In this document: positions 1 through 9,162 of the stretch, piece after piece
Numbering within the stretch: position 1 is the stretch's first letter
Layout: every line of letters begins with the position of its first letter
Assembly: GCF_047654805.1 (NCBI RefSeq)
Contig: NZ_JASGIV010000001.1
Coordinates: 4,092,001 to 4,156,000, forward strand
Source of the DNA: Pelomonas sp047654805
GTDB taxonomy: Bacteria; Pseudomonadota; Gammaproteobacteria; Burkholderiales; Burkholderiaceae_C
Reading direction: 5' to 3'
DNA length: 64,000 bases
Position numbers and translations under genes: made by a program
The notes under the pieces: generated by a model
Database searches by the model: none
Seen by the model: the letters and a program-made list of their open reading frames with translations, nothing else
What the model was told of the DNA's origin: nothing

Positions 1-1
1 G

Positions 2-853
2 CCGTACGCCATCTATTGGATCGCCGCCCTGGCTGTTTGCGTCCTGGGTCTGGCCATCAGCCTGATCTGGGCCCTGCGGCGGCCGGCGTACGCCAATAAA
101 GGGCTTCCGGCAGAGTGGTCACTCACTGCTAGACCGGTTTTCACGACCGACGAACGGCGCGTCTTCCGCCTGCTGCGCGAGGCCCTGCCGCACCACGTCG
201 TGTTGTCCAAGCTGCCGCTGGTGCGCTTCTGCCAGCCGACAGAGGCCAAGGAAGTGCGCTACTGGTTCGACCTGCTGGGCGCCTCGCATGTGACCTTCGC
301 CGTCTGCAGCCCCAACGGCCGCGTGCTGGCCGCCATCGACCTGGAGGGTGAGCGTGGTGTCACGCCGCGCAGCCTGCAGATCAAGCATGCGGTGTTGTCG
401 GCCTGCCGCGTACGCTATCTGCGCTGCGCGATGGACCAGCTCCCCAGCGTCGCCGAACTGCAGCTGCTCGTGCCCCAGGGCAGCAACCCGCGCGGCCCGT
501 TGCCCGCGCCAGCCGCGATGCCGGGCCTGCCGCGACGCCGATCCAGCATGGGCGAGGATGAATTCGGCAGCGACTGGGGCCAGTTCTCCCAGCCCCTGCC
601 GCTTTGGCAGGACGCCAGCGTCTTCGGCGGTGTCGAAGGCTATGGCGAGCGCTATGCACGTGCGCCGATCCAGACCGTGCCGCCCCAGCAGCAGCGACGC
701 CTGTCCGCACGCGACGCTGACGCAGCCCCGCGCTACAACCCGCGCAGCCTGCCCGTGCTGGATGATGCCGACGACGAAGCCATGCTCGACGACATCGTAG
801 GCGTCGTTGTCGACGCACCGCGCTACGCCACCCAGCGCCCCCGCAGGGGTTGA
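2..853 (+). CDS. DUF2726 domain protein, 5' end missing
   Basis: The reading frame is open from the left edge, so the start lies outside the window; 283 residues are visible before TGA. A hydrophobic stretch near residues 5-25 (IAALAVCVLGLAISLIWAL) looks like a single N-terminal membrane anchor. About residues 50-145 resemble the DUF2726 family: RVFRLLREAL, then YWFDLLGASHVTFAVC, a DLEG turn, and a conserved helix IKHAVLSACRVRYLRC. DUF2726 is thought to be nuclease-related, but its function is unproven. The C-terminal half is Pro/Arg/Asp-rich, low in complexity and probably disordered. The srkA start lies 23 bases downstream on the same strand. A cytoplasmic domain tethered to the inner membrane is the most I can infer. 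Confidence 0.75.
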   Translation, partial: PYAIYWIAALAVCVLGLAISLIWALRRPAYANKGLPAEWSLTARPVFTTDERRVFRLLREALPHHVVLSKLPLVRFCQPTEAKEVRYWFDLLGASHVTFAVCSPNGRVLAAIDLEGERGVTPRSLQIKHAVLSACRVRYLRCAMDQLPSVAELQLLVPQGSNPRGPLPAPAAMPGLPRRRSSMGEDEFGSDWGQFSQPLPLWQDASVFGGVEGYGERYARAPIQTVPPQQQRRLSARDADAAPRYNPRSLPVLDDADDEAMLDDIVGVVVDAPRYATQRPRRG

Positions 854-876
854 ACCGATCCGGCGACACTCGCCGG

Positions 877-1932
877 ATGCACCACGCGATCCCTGACCTC
901 AGTTTCGGCGACCTGACGCCGGAGTTCATGCTCGATGCCCTGGACGCGGCCGGCCTGCGCGCCGACGGCCGGCTGCTGCAGCTCAACTCCTTCGAGAACC
1001 GCGTGCTGATGCTGCACCTGGAGGACGGCCGCGCAGCCGTCGCCAAGTTTTACCGCCCGGCACGCTGGAGCGATACCCAGATCCTCGAGGAGCACGGCTT
1101 CGCCGCCGAGCTCGCCGCAGCCGAGGTGCCCGTCGCCGCACCATGGGCGCTGGCCGGGGGTTCTACCTTGTTCCATCACCAGGGCCAGCGGCTGGCCGTC
1201 ACGCCGCGTCAGGGAGGCCGCGGACCGGAGCTGGAAGATCCTGAGGTGTTGCGCTGGATAGGCCGGCTGCTGGCGCGCCTGCACAGCGTCGGCCGTAGCA
1301 AGCCCTTTGTCGAACGCCTGTCCTGGGCCAGCGCCGCACCGGCCGAGTCAGCGCGCGACTGGCTGATGGCCAACGACGCCATCCCGCCCGAAATCGCACC
1401 CGCCTGGGACGACGCTGCGCAGCGCTGCATTGCCGCCATCCAGGGTGCTTTCGACGGCCTGCCCGACCTGCAGCTCACTCGCCTGCACGGCGACTGCCAT
1501 CCCGGCAACATCCTGTGGACGCCCGACCGCGGCCCGCACTTCGTGGACCTGGACGACGCCGTCGCCGGCCCCGTCGTGCAGGACCTGTGGATGCTGCTGC
1601 CGAGTTCAAGCGAAGAGCCCGACGCCGCCCGCTATCTGCTCAACGCCGTGCTGGACGGCTACGAGCAAATCGCCGAGTTCGACGACCGCGAGCTGCGCCT
1701 CATCGAGCCGCTACGCACCATGCGCATGATCCATCACAGCGCCTGGCTGGCGCGCCGCTGGGGCGACCCGGCCTTCCCGCTCGCCTTCCCCTGGTTCGGC
1801 ACGCCCAACTACTGGCTGGACCAGGTCGCCAAGCTGCGCGAGCAGCTCGAGGCGATGAAACCCCGGGACGCGACTCCAACACTCGTACGGGACGAAGACG
1901 CCGTGGACTTCGACGGCGACGGCTTCGCCTAA
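877..1932 (+). CDS. srkA: Stress response serine/threonine kinase SrkA (YihE)
   Basis: A 351-residue cytoplasmic kinase of the APH/choline-kinase fold. The SrkA family phosphorylates Ser/Thr and protects cells from stress-induced death. The catalytic loop HGDCHPGN is at residues 204-211 and the metal-binding DLDD segment near 224-227, which replaces the DFG motif of classical kinases. The N-terminal segment LQLNSFENRVLMLHLEDG and the AVAKFYRP lysine segment are typical of SrkA. I chose ATG 877, giving MHHAIPDLSF, because the family begins close to a Pro-Asp-Leu motif. A TTG at 850 in the same frame would overlap the previous stop but adds nine residues unlike the family. The 3' end overlaps the convergent YciI-like gene by four bases. 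Confidence 0.88.
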   Translation: MHHAIPDLSFGDLTPEFMLDALDAAGLRADGRLLQLNSFENRVLMLHLEDGRAAVAKFYRPARWSDTQILEEHGFAAELAAAEVPVAAPWALAGGSTLFHHQGQRLAVTPRQGGRGPELEDPEVLRWIGRLLARLHSVGRSKPFVERLSWASAAPAESARDWLMANDAIPPEIAPAWDDAAQRCIAAIQGAFDGLPDLQLTRLHGDCHPGNILWTPDRGPHFVDLDDAVAGPVVQDLWMLLPSSSEEPDAARYLLNAVLDGYEQIAEFDDRELRLIEPLRTMRMIHHSAWLARRWGDPAFPLAFPWFGTPNYWLDQVAKLREQLEAMKPRDATPTLVRDEDAVDFDGDGFA

Positions 1933-2312
1933 CGCCAGTTGGCAGGGGTCTCGTTGGTAGGCACCGTCACGTGGGCACGGGTGGCGTCCAGCGGGCGGAT
2001 CTCCAGCGTCAGGCCGAACCGCAGGCAGGGGTTCTCGGCGGCGATCGCCGCTGCCTGCTCCAGTGTTTCGGCGACGATGAACCAGTAGCCGCCCACCCAT
2101 TCCTTGGTCTCCGCAAAGGGGCCGTCGGTGACCAGACCCTGCGCGACGATGCGCGCGCCCTGCTCCAGGCGGCTGCCGGGCTTGAGCCGCCCCTGGGCCA
2201 GGCCCTGCTCGTACCAGACATAGAACGCATCGATGGCGGCCTGCACATCCTGCGGGCTGGTCGTTGCATCCCATTGACCGCGGGAGAGCACCAGATAGTC
2301 GTTCATCGGCAT
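1929..2312 (-). CDS. YciI-like (YCII-related) protein
   Basis: A 127-residue single-domain protein of the YCII/DGPF superfamily (ferredoxin-like alpha+beta barrel). It has the DGPF signature at residues 63-66 followed by AETKEWVGGYWFI, and the ending LEIRPLD is typical. Members are small dimeric proteins with a His/Asp pocket; some catalyse dehydrochlorination-type chemistry, but most have no known role. ATG 2312 was chosen because AGGAG lies about 8 bases upstream. A longer frame to 2408 would run through the LexA operator. The gene is divergent from imuA and shares its upstream region, so LexA might affect it, but nothing shows that. Confidence 0.82.
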   Translation of the reverse strand: MPMNDYLVLSRGQWDATTSPQDVQAAIDAFYVWYEQGLAQGRLKPGSRLEQGARIVAQGLVTDGPFAETKEWVGGYWFIVAETLEQAAAIAAENPCLRFGLTLEIRPLDATRAHVTVPTNETPANWR

Positions 2313-2392
2313 GGAAAGCTCCTGGGACGGCAGACTTCGAAGGGGCGGGAGGCCTGCAATGCTAGCCACCTCGCCGGTTGATTGGCAGAATA

Positions 2393-2412
2393 TACTGGAT
2401 AAATACACAGTA
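2393..2412 (+). promoter_or_regulatory. LexA operator (SOS box) for imuA-imuB-dnaE2
   Basis: The 20-base sequence TACTGGATAAATACACAGTA is a near-perfect match to the proteobacterial SOS box (TACTG-N10-CAGTA). Both five-base half sites are exact, with an A/T-rich centre. It lies 56 bases before the imuA ATG. LexA control of imuA-imuB-dnaE2 is well established in proteobacteria, so position, spacing and downstream genes agree. Confidence 0.93.
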
Positions 2413-2467
2413 TTGTGGTCTCATCCAGGCTCCGGTTTTCTCCCTCCGCCACGTCTGCCGTCCGGCC

Positions 2468-3328
2468 ATGCCATCCGCTTTCGCCGCCATTCCAGCCTCC
2501 GTTGTGCCGCCCGGCAGTCTCCCGCGGCTTGGCCAGTTGCCACTGGACGACGCTCGCCTGCAGGGCCGGTTGTGGCGCGGCAGCAGCCTGGGCTCCACCG
2601 TCGAGGCGGCGCTGCCCAGCGGCTTCGCGGCGCTTGATGCCGAACTGCCCGGCGGTGGCTGGCCGCTGCAGGCCGTCACCGAACTGCTGATGCCGCAATT
2701 CGGCGTGTTGGAGTGGCGCCTGCTGGCGCCAGCCCTGCAAAGCTGGTGGGCGGCCCAGGCCGGGCCGGCCATGCTCCCGACCCGCAGGACGCGCGCCGCC
2801 GCGCCCGCGCTGCGCTCACTGCTGCTAGTCAATCCGCCACACACGCCGCATCTGCCGGGCCTGCAGGCACTGGGGCTGCCGCCATCGGCACTGATCTGGG
2901 TGAAGACCACAACGCCAGCCCAGCAGCTTTGGGCGGCCGAGCAGGCCATCAAGTCGCGCGTGGCCGTGCTGGCCTGGCTTCCCGAGGCGCGGCCTGAGCA
3001 GATCCGGCGCTTGCAGGTCTGCGCATTGGGCTCGGATGCACCAGCCTTTGTGGCACGGCCGGAGCGCGCGGCCCAGCAGTCCTCGGCCGCACCGCTGCGC
3101 CTCATCGTGCAGCCCGGCGACGCCTGGCAGCTGCAGGTGCATCTGCTCAAACGCCGAGGGCCTGCGCACGAGGGCTGGCTGCAACTCCCCGCCGTGCCGG
3201 GTGCGGTCGAACCGCTGCTGACGCAGGCCAAGCGCAAGCCCCAGCCGGCAGCGGCCCCTGCTCCCACGCCAGACAGCCCACCGACGGAGCGCGCCGATGC
3301 GCTGGCTCGCACTTTGCAGCACGCCTGA
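2468..3328 (+). CDS. imuA: Translesion synthesis accessory protein ImuA
   Basis: A 286-residue protein, first gene of the SOS mutasome operon. ImuA is a RecA/SulA-like protein needed with ImuB and DnaE2 for error-prone replication past DNA damage. Seen here: the ImuA segment FAALDAELPGGGWPLQAVTELL followed by an acidic/hydrophobic core. A Walker A motif is not convincing, as in other betaproteobacterial ImuA proteins. ATG 2468 is the first start codon in frame after the LexA box. The frame stays open upstream to 2378, but that would start before the operator. It overlaps imuB by 32 bases. The C-terminal tail is Ala/Pro-rich. Confidence 0.9.
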   Translation: MPSAFAAIPASVVPPGSLPRLGQLPLDDARLQGRLWRGSSLGSTVEAALPSGFAALDAELPGGGWPLQAVTELLMPQFGVLEWRLLAPALQSWWAAQAGPAMLPTRRTRAAAPALRSLLLVNPPHTPHLPGLQALGLPPSALIWVKTTTPAQQLWAAEQAIKSRVAVLAWLPEARPEQIRRLQVCALGSDAPAFVARPERAAQQSSAAPLRLIVQPGDAWQLQVHLLKRRGPAHEGWLQLPAVPGAVEPLLTQAKRKPQPAAAPAPTPDSPPTERADALARTLQHA

Positions 3329-4589
3329 TGCGCCCGCCGGTGACATCGACGCCCTGGCCTGGCTGGCACTGAGCTTCACGCCGCGTGTCGCACGGCTGGA
3401 GGAGGCGGTCGTTGCGGAGATGTCGGCCAGCCTGCGGCTGTTCCGCGGCGCGCGCGCATTGCGACTGCGACTGCGGGCCGAAGCCGAGCTGGCCGGACTA
3501 GCCCTGGGCACCATGGCCTGGGCGCCGACCGCGCTGGCGGCGCTCGCACTGGCACGCTGCCCTGGCACGCCGCAGCCGGATCGGCTCTGCGAGAAGCTGG
3601 ATGCGTTGCCGCTACAGGCCCTCACTGCTGCGCACGCCCACCATGCCATGCTGGCCCGTCTGGGCTGCCAGCGCCTGGGCGAGCTGCGCAGACTGCCGCG
3701 CGCAGCAATCGCCAGGCGCTTCGGCCCTGCGCTGCTGACCGCGCTGGACCAGGCCTACGGCGGCCTGCCCGAGGTGCACGACTGGCTGACGCTGCCCGAC
3801 CGCTTCGACGCGCGGCTGGAGCTGCCTTGGCGGGTCGAGCATGCGCCGGTGCTGCTGCACTTTGCCGAACAGCTCTTGCGCCAGCTCTGCGCCTTCCTCA
3901 CCGCGCGCCATGCCGGGGTGCGCACGCTGCGCCTGGCTTGGCAGCACGACGCGATGCGCGCGCGTGACGTGGCCAACAGCGGTGAACTGACCCTGGCCAC
4001 GGCCGACACGACGCGCGACCTGTGCCGCCTCACGCGCCTGCTTGGCGAGCATCTGTCCCGCACAACGCTGGCCGCTCCGGCAGGCGAAATCAGCCTGAGT
4101 GCCGACACCATCCTGCCGCTGCAGGAGCTGAGTGCCGGCCTGCTGCCCGGCGCCGGCGAGCCGCAAGAGCGCACGACGACGAACGCGCTGCTGGAGCGGC
4201 TTTCCGCGCGCCTGGACCCTGACCACGTGCTGGAGGGTCGGCTGCACGAGGACCATCGCCTGGACCGCATGCAGAGCTGGCACCCCTGGCCCGCAGACGC
4301 CTGCGCGCCGGTCCGCCGCCCGCCGGGGCCGCAGCCCACCTGGCTCATCGAGCCGCCGCAGCCGCTGCGCTGCGACGCACGCGAACAGCCCACCTACTGC
4401 GGGCCACTGAGCCGCATCAGTGGCCCGCATCGCATAGAGGCCGGCTGGTGGGAACGTCACGGCCTGCAGACGCGCGACTACTACGTCTACCGCAGCGCCG
4501 CGCGGGGACTGCTGTGGGTCTATCGCGAGCGCCTGCCGGATGCGGCGGCAGCCTCATCCGGCTGGTTTCTCCACGGAACGTTCGCATGA
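3297..4589 (+). CDS. imuB: Y-family polymerase-like protein ImuB
   Basis: A 430-residue catalytically inactive Y-family polymerase homologue. It is the hub that links ImuA, DnaE2 and the beta clamp at lesions. The N-terminus lacks the DxDxFF and SIDE motifs that hold metals in active Y-family polymerases, which is the family norm. Later segments fit: helix-hairpin-helix-like LGCQRLGELRRLPRAAIARRFG around residues 120-145, LELPWRVEH, and the C-terminal GPHRIEAGWW...RDYYVYRS...WVYRER block. It overlaps imuA (32 bases) and dnaE2 (ATGA), so the three are probably translated together under LexA. Confidence 0.9.
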   Translation: MRWLALCSTPDAPAGDIDALAWLALSFTPRVARLEEAVVAEMSASLRLFRGARALRLRLRAEAELAGLALGTMAWAPTALAALALARCPGTPQPDRLCEKLDALPLQALTAAHAHHAMLARLGCQRLGELRRLPRAAIARRFGPALLTALDQAYGGLPEVHDWLTLPDRFDARLELPWRVEHAPVLLHFAEQLLRQLCAFLTARHAGVRTLRLAWQHDAMRARDVANSGELTLATADTTRDLCRLTRLLGEHLSRTTLAAPAGEISLSADTILPLQELSAGLLPGAGEPQERTTTNALLERLSARLDPDHVLEGRLHEDHRLDRMQSWHPWPADACAPVRRPPGPQPTWLIEPPQPLRCDAREQPTYCGPLSRISGPHRIEAGWWERHGLQTRDYYVYRSAARGLLWVYRERLPDAAAASSGWFLHGTFA

Positions 4590-7500
4590 GTCCGCCCCTG
4601 TCGAACCGTGAGGAACACCAGCATGAGCTGCGCCAGCTCGGCATCGCTTCGGACGCCGACATGCGGCGCGTAGCCGACGCAGCGCCTCTCGGCACCTCGA
4701 CCGCTGCTGCGTCGCGCACCTCCGGCCGCCACCCCACGCCCCGCGAGCTGCCACGCTACGCCGAGCTGCACTGCCTGACGGCATTCAGTTTCCTGCGCGG
4801 CGCGTCCGAACCTCAGGAGCTGGTGGAACGCGCCGTCACGCAAGGCTACGAGGCGCTGGCCATCACCGACGAGTGCTCGCTGGCCGGCGTCGTTCGCGCG
4901 CACAAGCAGCTGCGCGAGATGCGAGAAGCGGCCCACCACGAAGCGAAGGCCGAGGCGCGGCTGGCCGGCATCCCCGAAGACGATGTCGAACCGCCACAGC
5001 TGATGAAACTGCTGGTCGGCAGCGAGTTCCTCGTCCGCGACGATGCCGGCACGCCACGCTTCAAGCTCGTACTGATTGCACAGAACCTCAACGGTTACGG
5101 AAACCTCAGCCAGTTCATCACGCGGCTGCGTCGCGCCAGCCCCGTCAAGGGCGAATACATGCTGCACTGGCGCCAGATCGCACCCGAGAAACTGGACGAC
5201 TGCCTGGCCCTGCTCGTGCTCCCGCGCGAGGCCGGCGACGCTGAACTGAGCGCCCCTGCGCACTGGCTGCTGCGCCACTTCGCCGGCCGCGCGTGGATTG
5301 CCGCCGAACTGATGCGCGAGGCCAGCGACGCGCCATGGCTGCAGCGCCTGCAGGCACTCTCAGAAGAGACGGCTCTGCCCCTCGTCGCGGCCGGCGACGT
5401 GCACTTTCATGTGCGCTCACGCAAGGCCTTGCAGGACGTGATGACGGCCACACGGCTCGGCCGCACGGTAGCTCAGTGCGGCTTCGATCTGCAGCCCAAT
5501 GCGGAGAGGCACCTGCGCAGCCGCTACCGCATCTCGCAGATTCACGCGGCGGCTCTGATGGCCGAGTCACTGAACGTGGCCGCGCGCTGCACGTTCAGGC
5601 TCGACGAGATCAGCTATCGCTACCCCAGCGAAGTCGTCCCCCCCGGGCGTACAGCCAACCAGCACCTGCGAGCCCTGACCTACGAAGGCGCCTCCCTGCG
5701 CTGGCCCGACGGCCTGCCCGAGAAATGGCGCCATCGCATAGAGCATGAACTCCGTCTGATCGAAGACCTTGGCTATGAGCACTACTTCCTGACCGTCGCC
5801 GACACCGTGCAGTTTGCGCGCAGCATCGGCATCCTGTGCCAGGGGCGAGGCTCTGCGGCCAACAGCGTCGTCTGCTACTGCCTGCACGTCACCTCGGTCG
5901 ATCCCAAAGAGAGCACGCTGCTGTTCGAGCGCTTCATCAGTCGCGAGCGCAACGAGCCGCCGGACATCGACGTCGACTTCGAGCATGAGCGCCGCGAGGA
6001 GGTCATACAGCACCTCTACGACAAGTACGGCCGCGACCGTGCCGCGCTCACGGCCGTCGTCATCTGCTACAGGCCCAAGAGCGCGGTCCGAGACGTCGGC
6101 AAGGCGCTGGGCTTCAGCGAAGCGCAACTCGACATCATGAGCAAGGACCACAGCGGCTGGCCCGGCCAGGTATTGCCCGAGGACCATCGCGCCGCGCTGC
6201 TGCAGCAGCTGGGCCTGCCCGACGATGACCCGCGTCTGCAACAGCTCATCACGCTAGGCCGCCAACTCAATGGCCTGCCGCGCCACCTGAGCCAGCATGT
6301 CGGCGGCTTCGTGCTGACCGAGGGACCGCTGGAACGCCTGGTGCCCATAGAGAACGCGACGATGGAGAACCGCAGCGTCATCGAATGGGACAAGGACGAC
6401 ATCGACGAACTGCGCATGATGAAAGTCGATGTGCTGGCACTGGGCATGCTCACGGCCATCAAGCGCTGCTTCGACTTGCTCCAGCCGATACGCGGCAAGG
6501 CCTACGAGCTGGCCACCATCCCGCAAGACGACACGGCCACCTACGACATGATTTGCGCGGCCGACACCATCGGCGTCTTCCAGATCGAGAGCCGGGCGCA
6601 GATGTCCATGCTGCCACGGCTGCGGCCTCGCAAGTACTACGACCTCGTGGTCGAGGTCGCCATCGTGCGGCCCGGCCCCATCGAGGGCGGCATGGTGCAC
6701 CCCTACTTGAAGAATCGCTTGCTTCCAAAGAGCGAGATCAAGTACCCCAAGCGTGAACTGGAGGCGGCCCTCGACCGCACCTGCGGGGTACCCATCTTCC
6801 AGGAGCAGGTCATGCAGATCGCGATGATCGCGGCCGGCTTTTCCGCCGGGGAGGCCGATGAACTGCGGCGCGCCATGGCCTCATGGAAGCGTCCCGGCGT
6901 GCTGGAGAAGTACTACGACAAGGTCATACTCGGCATGCGCAAGAACGGCTACGAAGACGAGTTCGCCGAGCGCATCTTCCGGCAGATCAAGGGCTTTTCC
7001 TCCTACGGCTTCCCCGAATCCCACGCCGCCAGCTTCGCACTGCTGACCTACGTTAGTTCCTGGCTCAAGTGCCACGAACCTGCGGCCTTCCTGTGCGCAC
7101 TGCTGAACTCGCAGCCACTGGGCTTCTACACACCCAGCCAACTCATCCAGGACGCGCGCCGGCACGATGTCGAGGTGCGCGCCATCGACGTGAACCACAG
7201 CGACAGGGACAGCACGCTGGAGCCGCGCCCCGGCGAGCGCCAGCCCGCCGTCCGCCTGGGCCTGCGCCTCGTCAGCGGCCTGGGCGACCAAGCAGCCCAG
7301 CGCATGGAAGCCGCACGCGCCCGCGATGGCCTCTTCGCCCATCCGCAGGACCTGTCCTATCGCGCACGCCTCACGCAGGCAGACATGCAGCACCTCGCCG
7401 CAGCCGATGCCCTCACCTCGCTCGCGGGTCACCGCCGCCAACAGGTCTGGCAGGCCTCGGCGCTACAGGCGATGCCGGAGCTGCTGCAGGGCAGCCTGCT

Positions 7501-7954
7501 GCCCGAGGACAACCTCGTCCTGCCGGCGGCCGCCGAGGGCGAGGAGGTGCTGTGGGACTACGCCGCCACCGGTCTCACGCTGCGCCGTCACCCGCTGGCA
7601 CTGCTGCGCCCGCGCCTGGCCAGCCAGGGCTGGCTGACGGCGAAACAGCTCGACCGCGTCAAGAGCGGCCGCCGCGCCAAGGCCTGCGGCATCGTCACCG
7701 GCCGGCAGAAGCCTCAGACCGCCAAGGGCACGCTCTTCGTCACGCTGGAAGACGAGACCGGCAACGTGCAGGTCATCGTCTGGAACAAGGTCTACGAGGC
7801 ACACCGCAGCATCATCCTCGGGGCGCGGCTACTGGCCGTGGAAGGCATCTGGCAGCGCGGAGACGGCGACGTGCGCCACCTGCTGGCGCAGGGCTTCACG
7901 AACCTGAATCCGCTTTTGGGGCGGCTGCCGACGGAAAGCCGCGACTTCCGCTAG
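4586..7954 (+). CDS. dnaE2: Error-prone DNA polymerase III alpha DnaE2
   Basis: A 1122-residue C-family polymerase of the translesion mutasome. Visible modules: a PHP domain beginning AELHCLTAFSFLRGAS near residue 54, polymerase catalytic aspartates in PDIDVDFEHERREEV near residue 460, the RGSAANSVVCYCL block, the QEQVMQIAMIAAGFS block, and a C-terminal OB fold with KGTLFVTLEDETGNVQVIVW near 1050. ATG 4586 gives an ATGA overlap with imuB. A longer frame from GTG 4448 lies wholly inside imuB and is rejected. Length and domain order are normal for DnaE2. Confidence 0.95.
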   Translation: MSPPLSNREEHQHELRQLGIASDADMRRVADAAPLGTSTAAASRTSGRHPTPRELPRYAELHCLTAFSFLRGASEPQELVERAVTQGYEALAITDECSLAGVVRAHKQLREMREAAHHEAKAEARLAGIPEDDVEPPQLMKLLVGSEFLVRDDAGTPRFKLVLIAQNLNGYGNLSQFITRLRRASPVKGEYMLHWRQIAPEKLDDCLALLVLPREAGDAELSAPAHWLLRHFAGRAWIAAELMREASDAPWLQRLQALSEETALPLVAAGDVHFHVRSRKALQDVMTATRLGRTVAQCGFDLQPNAERHLRSRYRISQIHAAALMAESLNVAARCTFRLDEISYRYPSEVVPPGRTANQHLRALTYEGASLRWPDGLPEKWRHRIEHELRLIEDLGYEHYFLTVADTVQFARSIGILCQGRGSAANSVVCYCLHVTSVDPKESTLLFERFISRERNEPPDIDVDFEHERREEVIQHLYDKYGRDRAALTAVVICYRPKSAVRDVGKALGFSEAQLDIMSKDHSGWPGQVLPEDHRAALLQQLGLPDDDPRLQQLITLGRQLNGLPRHLSQHVGGFVLTEGPLERLVPIENATMENRSVIEWDKDDIDELRMMKVDVLALGMLTAIKRCFDLLQPIRGKAYELATIPQDDTATYDMICAADTIGVFQIESRAQMSMLPRLRPRKYYDLVVEVAIVRPGPIEGGMVHPYLKNRLLPKSEIKYPKRELEAALDRTCGVPIFQEQVMQIAMIAAGFSAGEADELRRAMASWKRPGVLEKYYDKVILGMRKNGYEDEFAERIFRQIKGFSSYGFPESHAASFALLTYVSSWLKCHEPAAFLCALLNSQPLGFYTPSQLIQDARRHDVEVRAIDVNHSDRDSTLEPRPGERQPAVRLGLRLVSGLGDQAAQRMEAARARDGLFAHPQDLSYRARLTQADMQHLAAADALTSLAGHRRQQVWQASALQAMPELLQGSLLPEDNLVLPAAAEGEEVLWDYAATGLTLRRHPLALLRPRLASQGWLTAKQLDRVKSGRRAKACGIVTGRQKPQTAKGTLFVTLEDETGNVQVIVWNKVYEAHRSIILGARLLAVEGIWQRGDGDVRHLLAQGFTNLNPLLGRLPTESRDFR

Positions 7955-8046
7955 GTCTCCCACAGACACCCCGACCCGGGGATAACAACACGGTTCGTGC
8001 GCTTGCATACTGCCGAAAAACCAGTTCCGACGCAGGAGAGGACCGC

Positions 8047-9162
8047 GTGACCGAGGACGCCAACGACCATCTTCAGTCAGCCGAACTGGCCATCATCATC
8101 CCCACGTTCCGTGAAGCCGGCAACGTCGCCGAGCTCACCCGACGCCTCGTCGCCTGCCTCGCGGGCCTCAGGTGGGAGGCCATCTTCGTGGATGACGACT
8201 CCAATGACGGCACCGCTTCGTCGGTTCGCGAGCTGTCCCGCATCCACCCCAACGTCCGCTGCATCCAGCGCATCGGGCGCCGCGGCCTTTCCTCGGCCTG
8301 CGTGGAAGGGATGCTCTCCACCAGCGCCCCTTACGTCGCCGTCATGGATGCTGACCTGCAGCACGACGAGGCTCTGCTGCCGGCGATGCTGCGCAAGCTG
8401 CAGTCCGACAAGGAGCTCGACATCGTGGTTGGCAGCCGCCATGTCGACGGCGGTTCGCTCGGGGAATGGAGCGAGCAGCGCGCCTCCATCAGCCGGTGGG
8501 CAACGCGCCTTAGTCATCTGGTCCTGCCAAAGACCCTGCAGGACCCGATGAGCGGCTTTTTCATGATGCGCAGGGACAGCTTCATGGGCGCCGTGCGCAA
8601 GCTCTCAAGCGTAGGCTTCAAGATCCTCGTCGACCTGTTCGCCTCGTCCCCGAAGCCGCTGAAGTTCGCCGAACTGCCCTACACCTTCAGGACCCGACAT
8701 GCCGGCGAGAGCAAGCTGGATTCCCAGGTTGCCTGGGACTACCTGATGCTGCTTGCCGACAAGACCGTGGGGCATCTCGTCCCGGTGCGCTTTCTCTCGT
8801 TCGCGCTGATCGGCGGCCTCGGCGTGTTCCTGCACATGGCGCTGCTCAGCACCTTCCTGTCGCTCATGACGCTGCCATTCAAGCAGGCCCAGGCCGCCGC
8901 CACCATCGGCGCGATGGTCTTCAACTACACCATCAACAACGCGATGACGTACCGCGACCGCCGCCGCAGGGGCTGGCGCTGGTGGACCGGTCTGCTGTCG
9001 TTCTCCGTGGCCTGCAGCGTGGGCGCCATCGCCAATGTCGGCATCGCCTCATACCTGTTCGATCATCAGAATCACTGGGTCCTGTCCGCCATCAGCGGCA
9101 TCCTCGTGGGCGCCGTCTGGAACTACGCCATCACCTCGGTCTATACGTGGAAGCGCGCTTGA
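8047..9162 (+). CDS. DPM1-type glycosyltransferase fused to GtrA domain
   Basis: A 371-residue two-domain protein. Residues about 13-235 are a GT2 glycosyltransferase of the polyprenyl-phosphate mannose/glucose synthase type: IIIPTFREAGN, FVDDDSNDGT, metal-binding DAD at 101-103 followed by LQHD, and SGFFMMRR. Residues about 243-370 form a GtrA-like membrane domain of roughly four helices, ending with the typical NYAITSVYTWKR. It probably moves a sugar onto undecaprenyl or polyprenyl phosphate and presents or flips it across the membrane. The GTG start at 8047 follows AGGAGAGG. The next gene, a GT-C-like protein, overlaps its 3' end, which suggests the two act in sequence on a surface glycan or protein. 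The target is not evident. Confidence 0.85.
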   Translation: MTEDANDHLQSAELAIIIPTFREAGNVAELTRRLVACLAGLRWEAIFVDDDSNDGTASSVRELSRIHPNVRCIQRIGRRGLSSACVEGMLSTSAPYVAVMDADLQHDEALLPAMLRKLQSDKELDIVVGSRHVDGGSLGEWSEQRASISRWATRLSHLVLPKTLQDPMSGFFMMRRDSFMGAVRKLSSVGFKILVDLFASSPKPLKFAELPYTFRTRHAGESKLDSQVAWDYLMLLADKTVGHLVPVRFLSFALIGGLGVFLHMALLSTFLSLMTLPFKQAQAAATIGAMVFNYTINNAMTYRDRRRRGWRWWTGLLSFSVACSVGAIANVGIASYLFDHQNHWVLSAISGILVGAVWNYAITSVYTWKRA

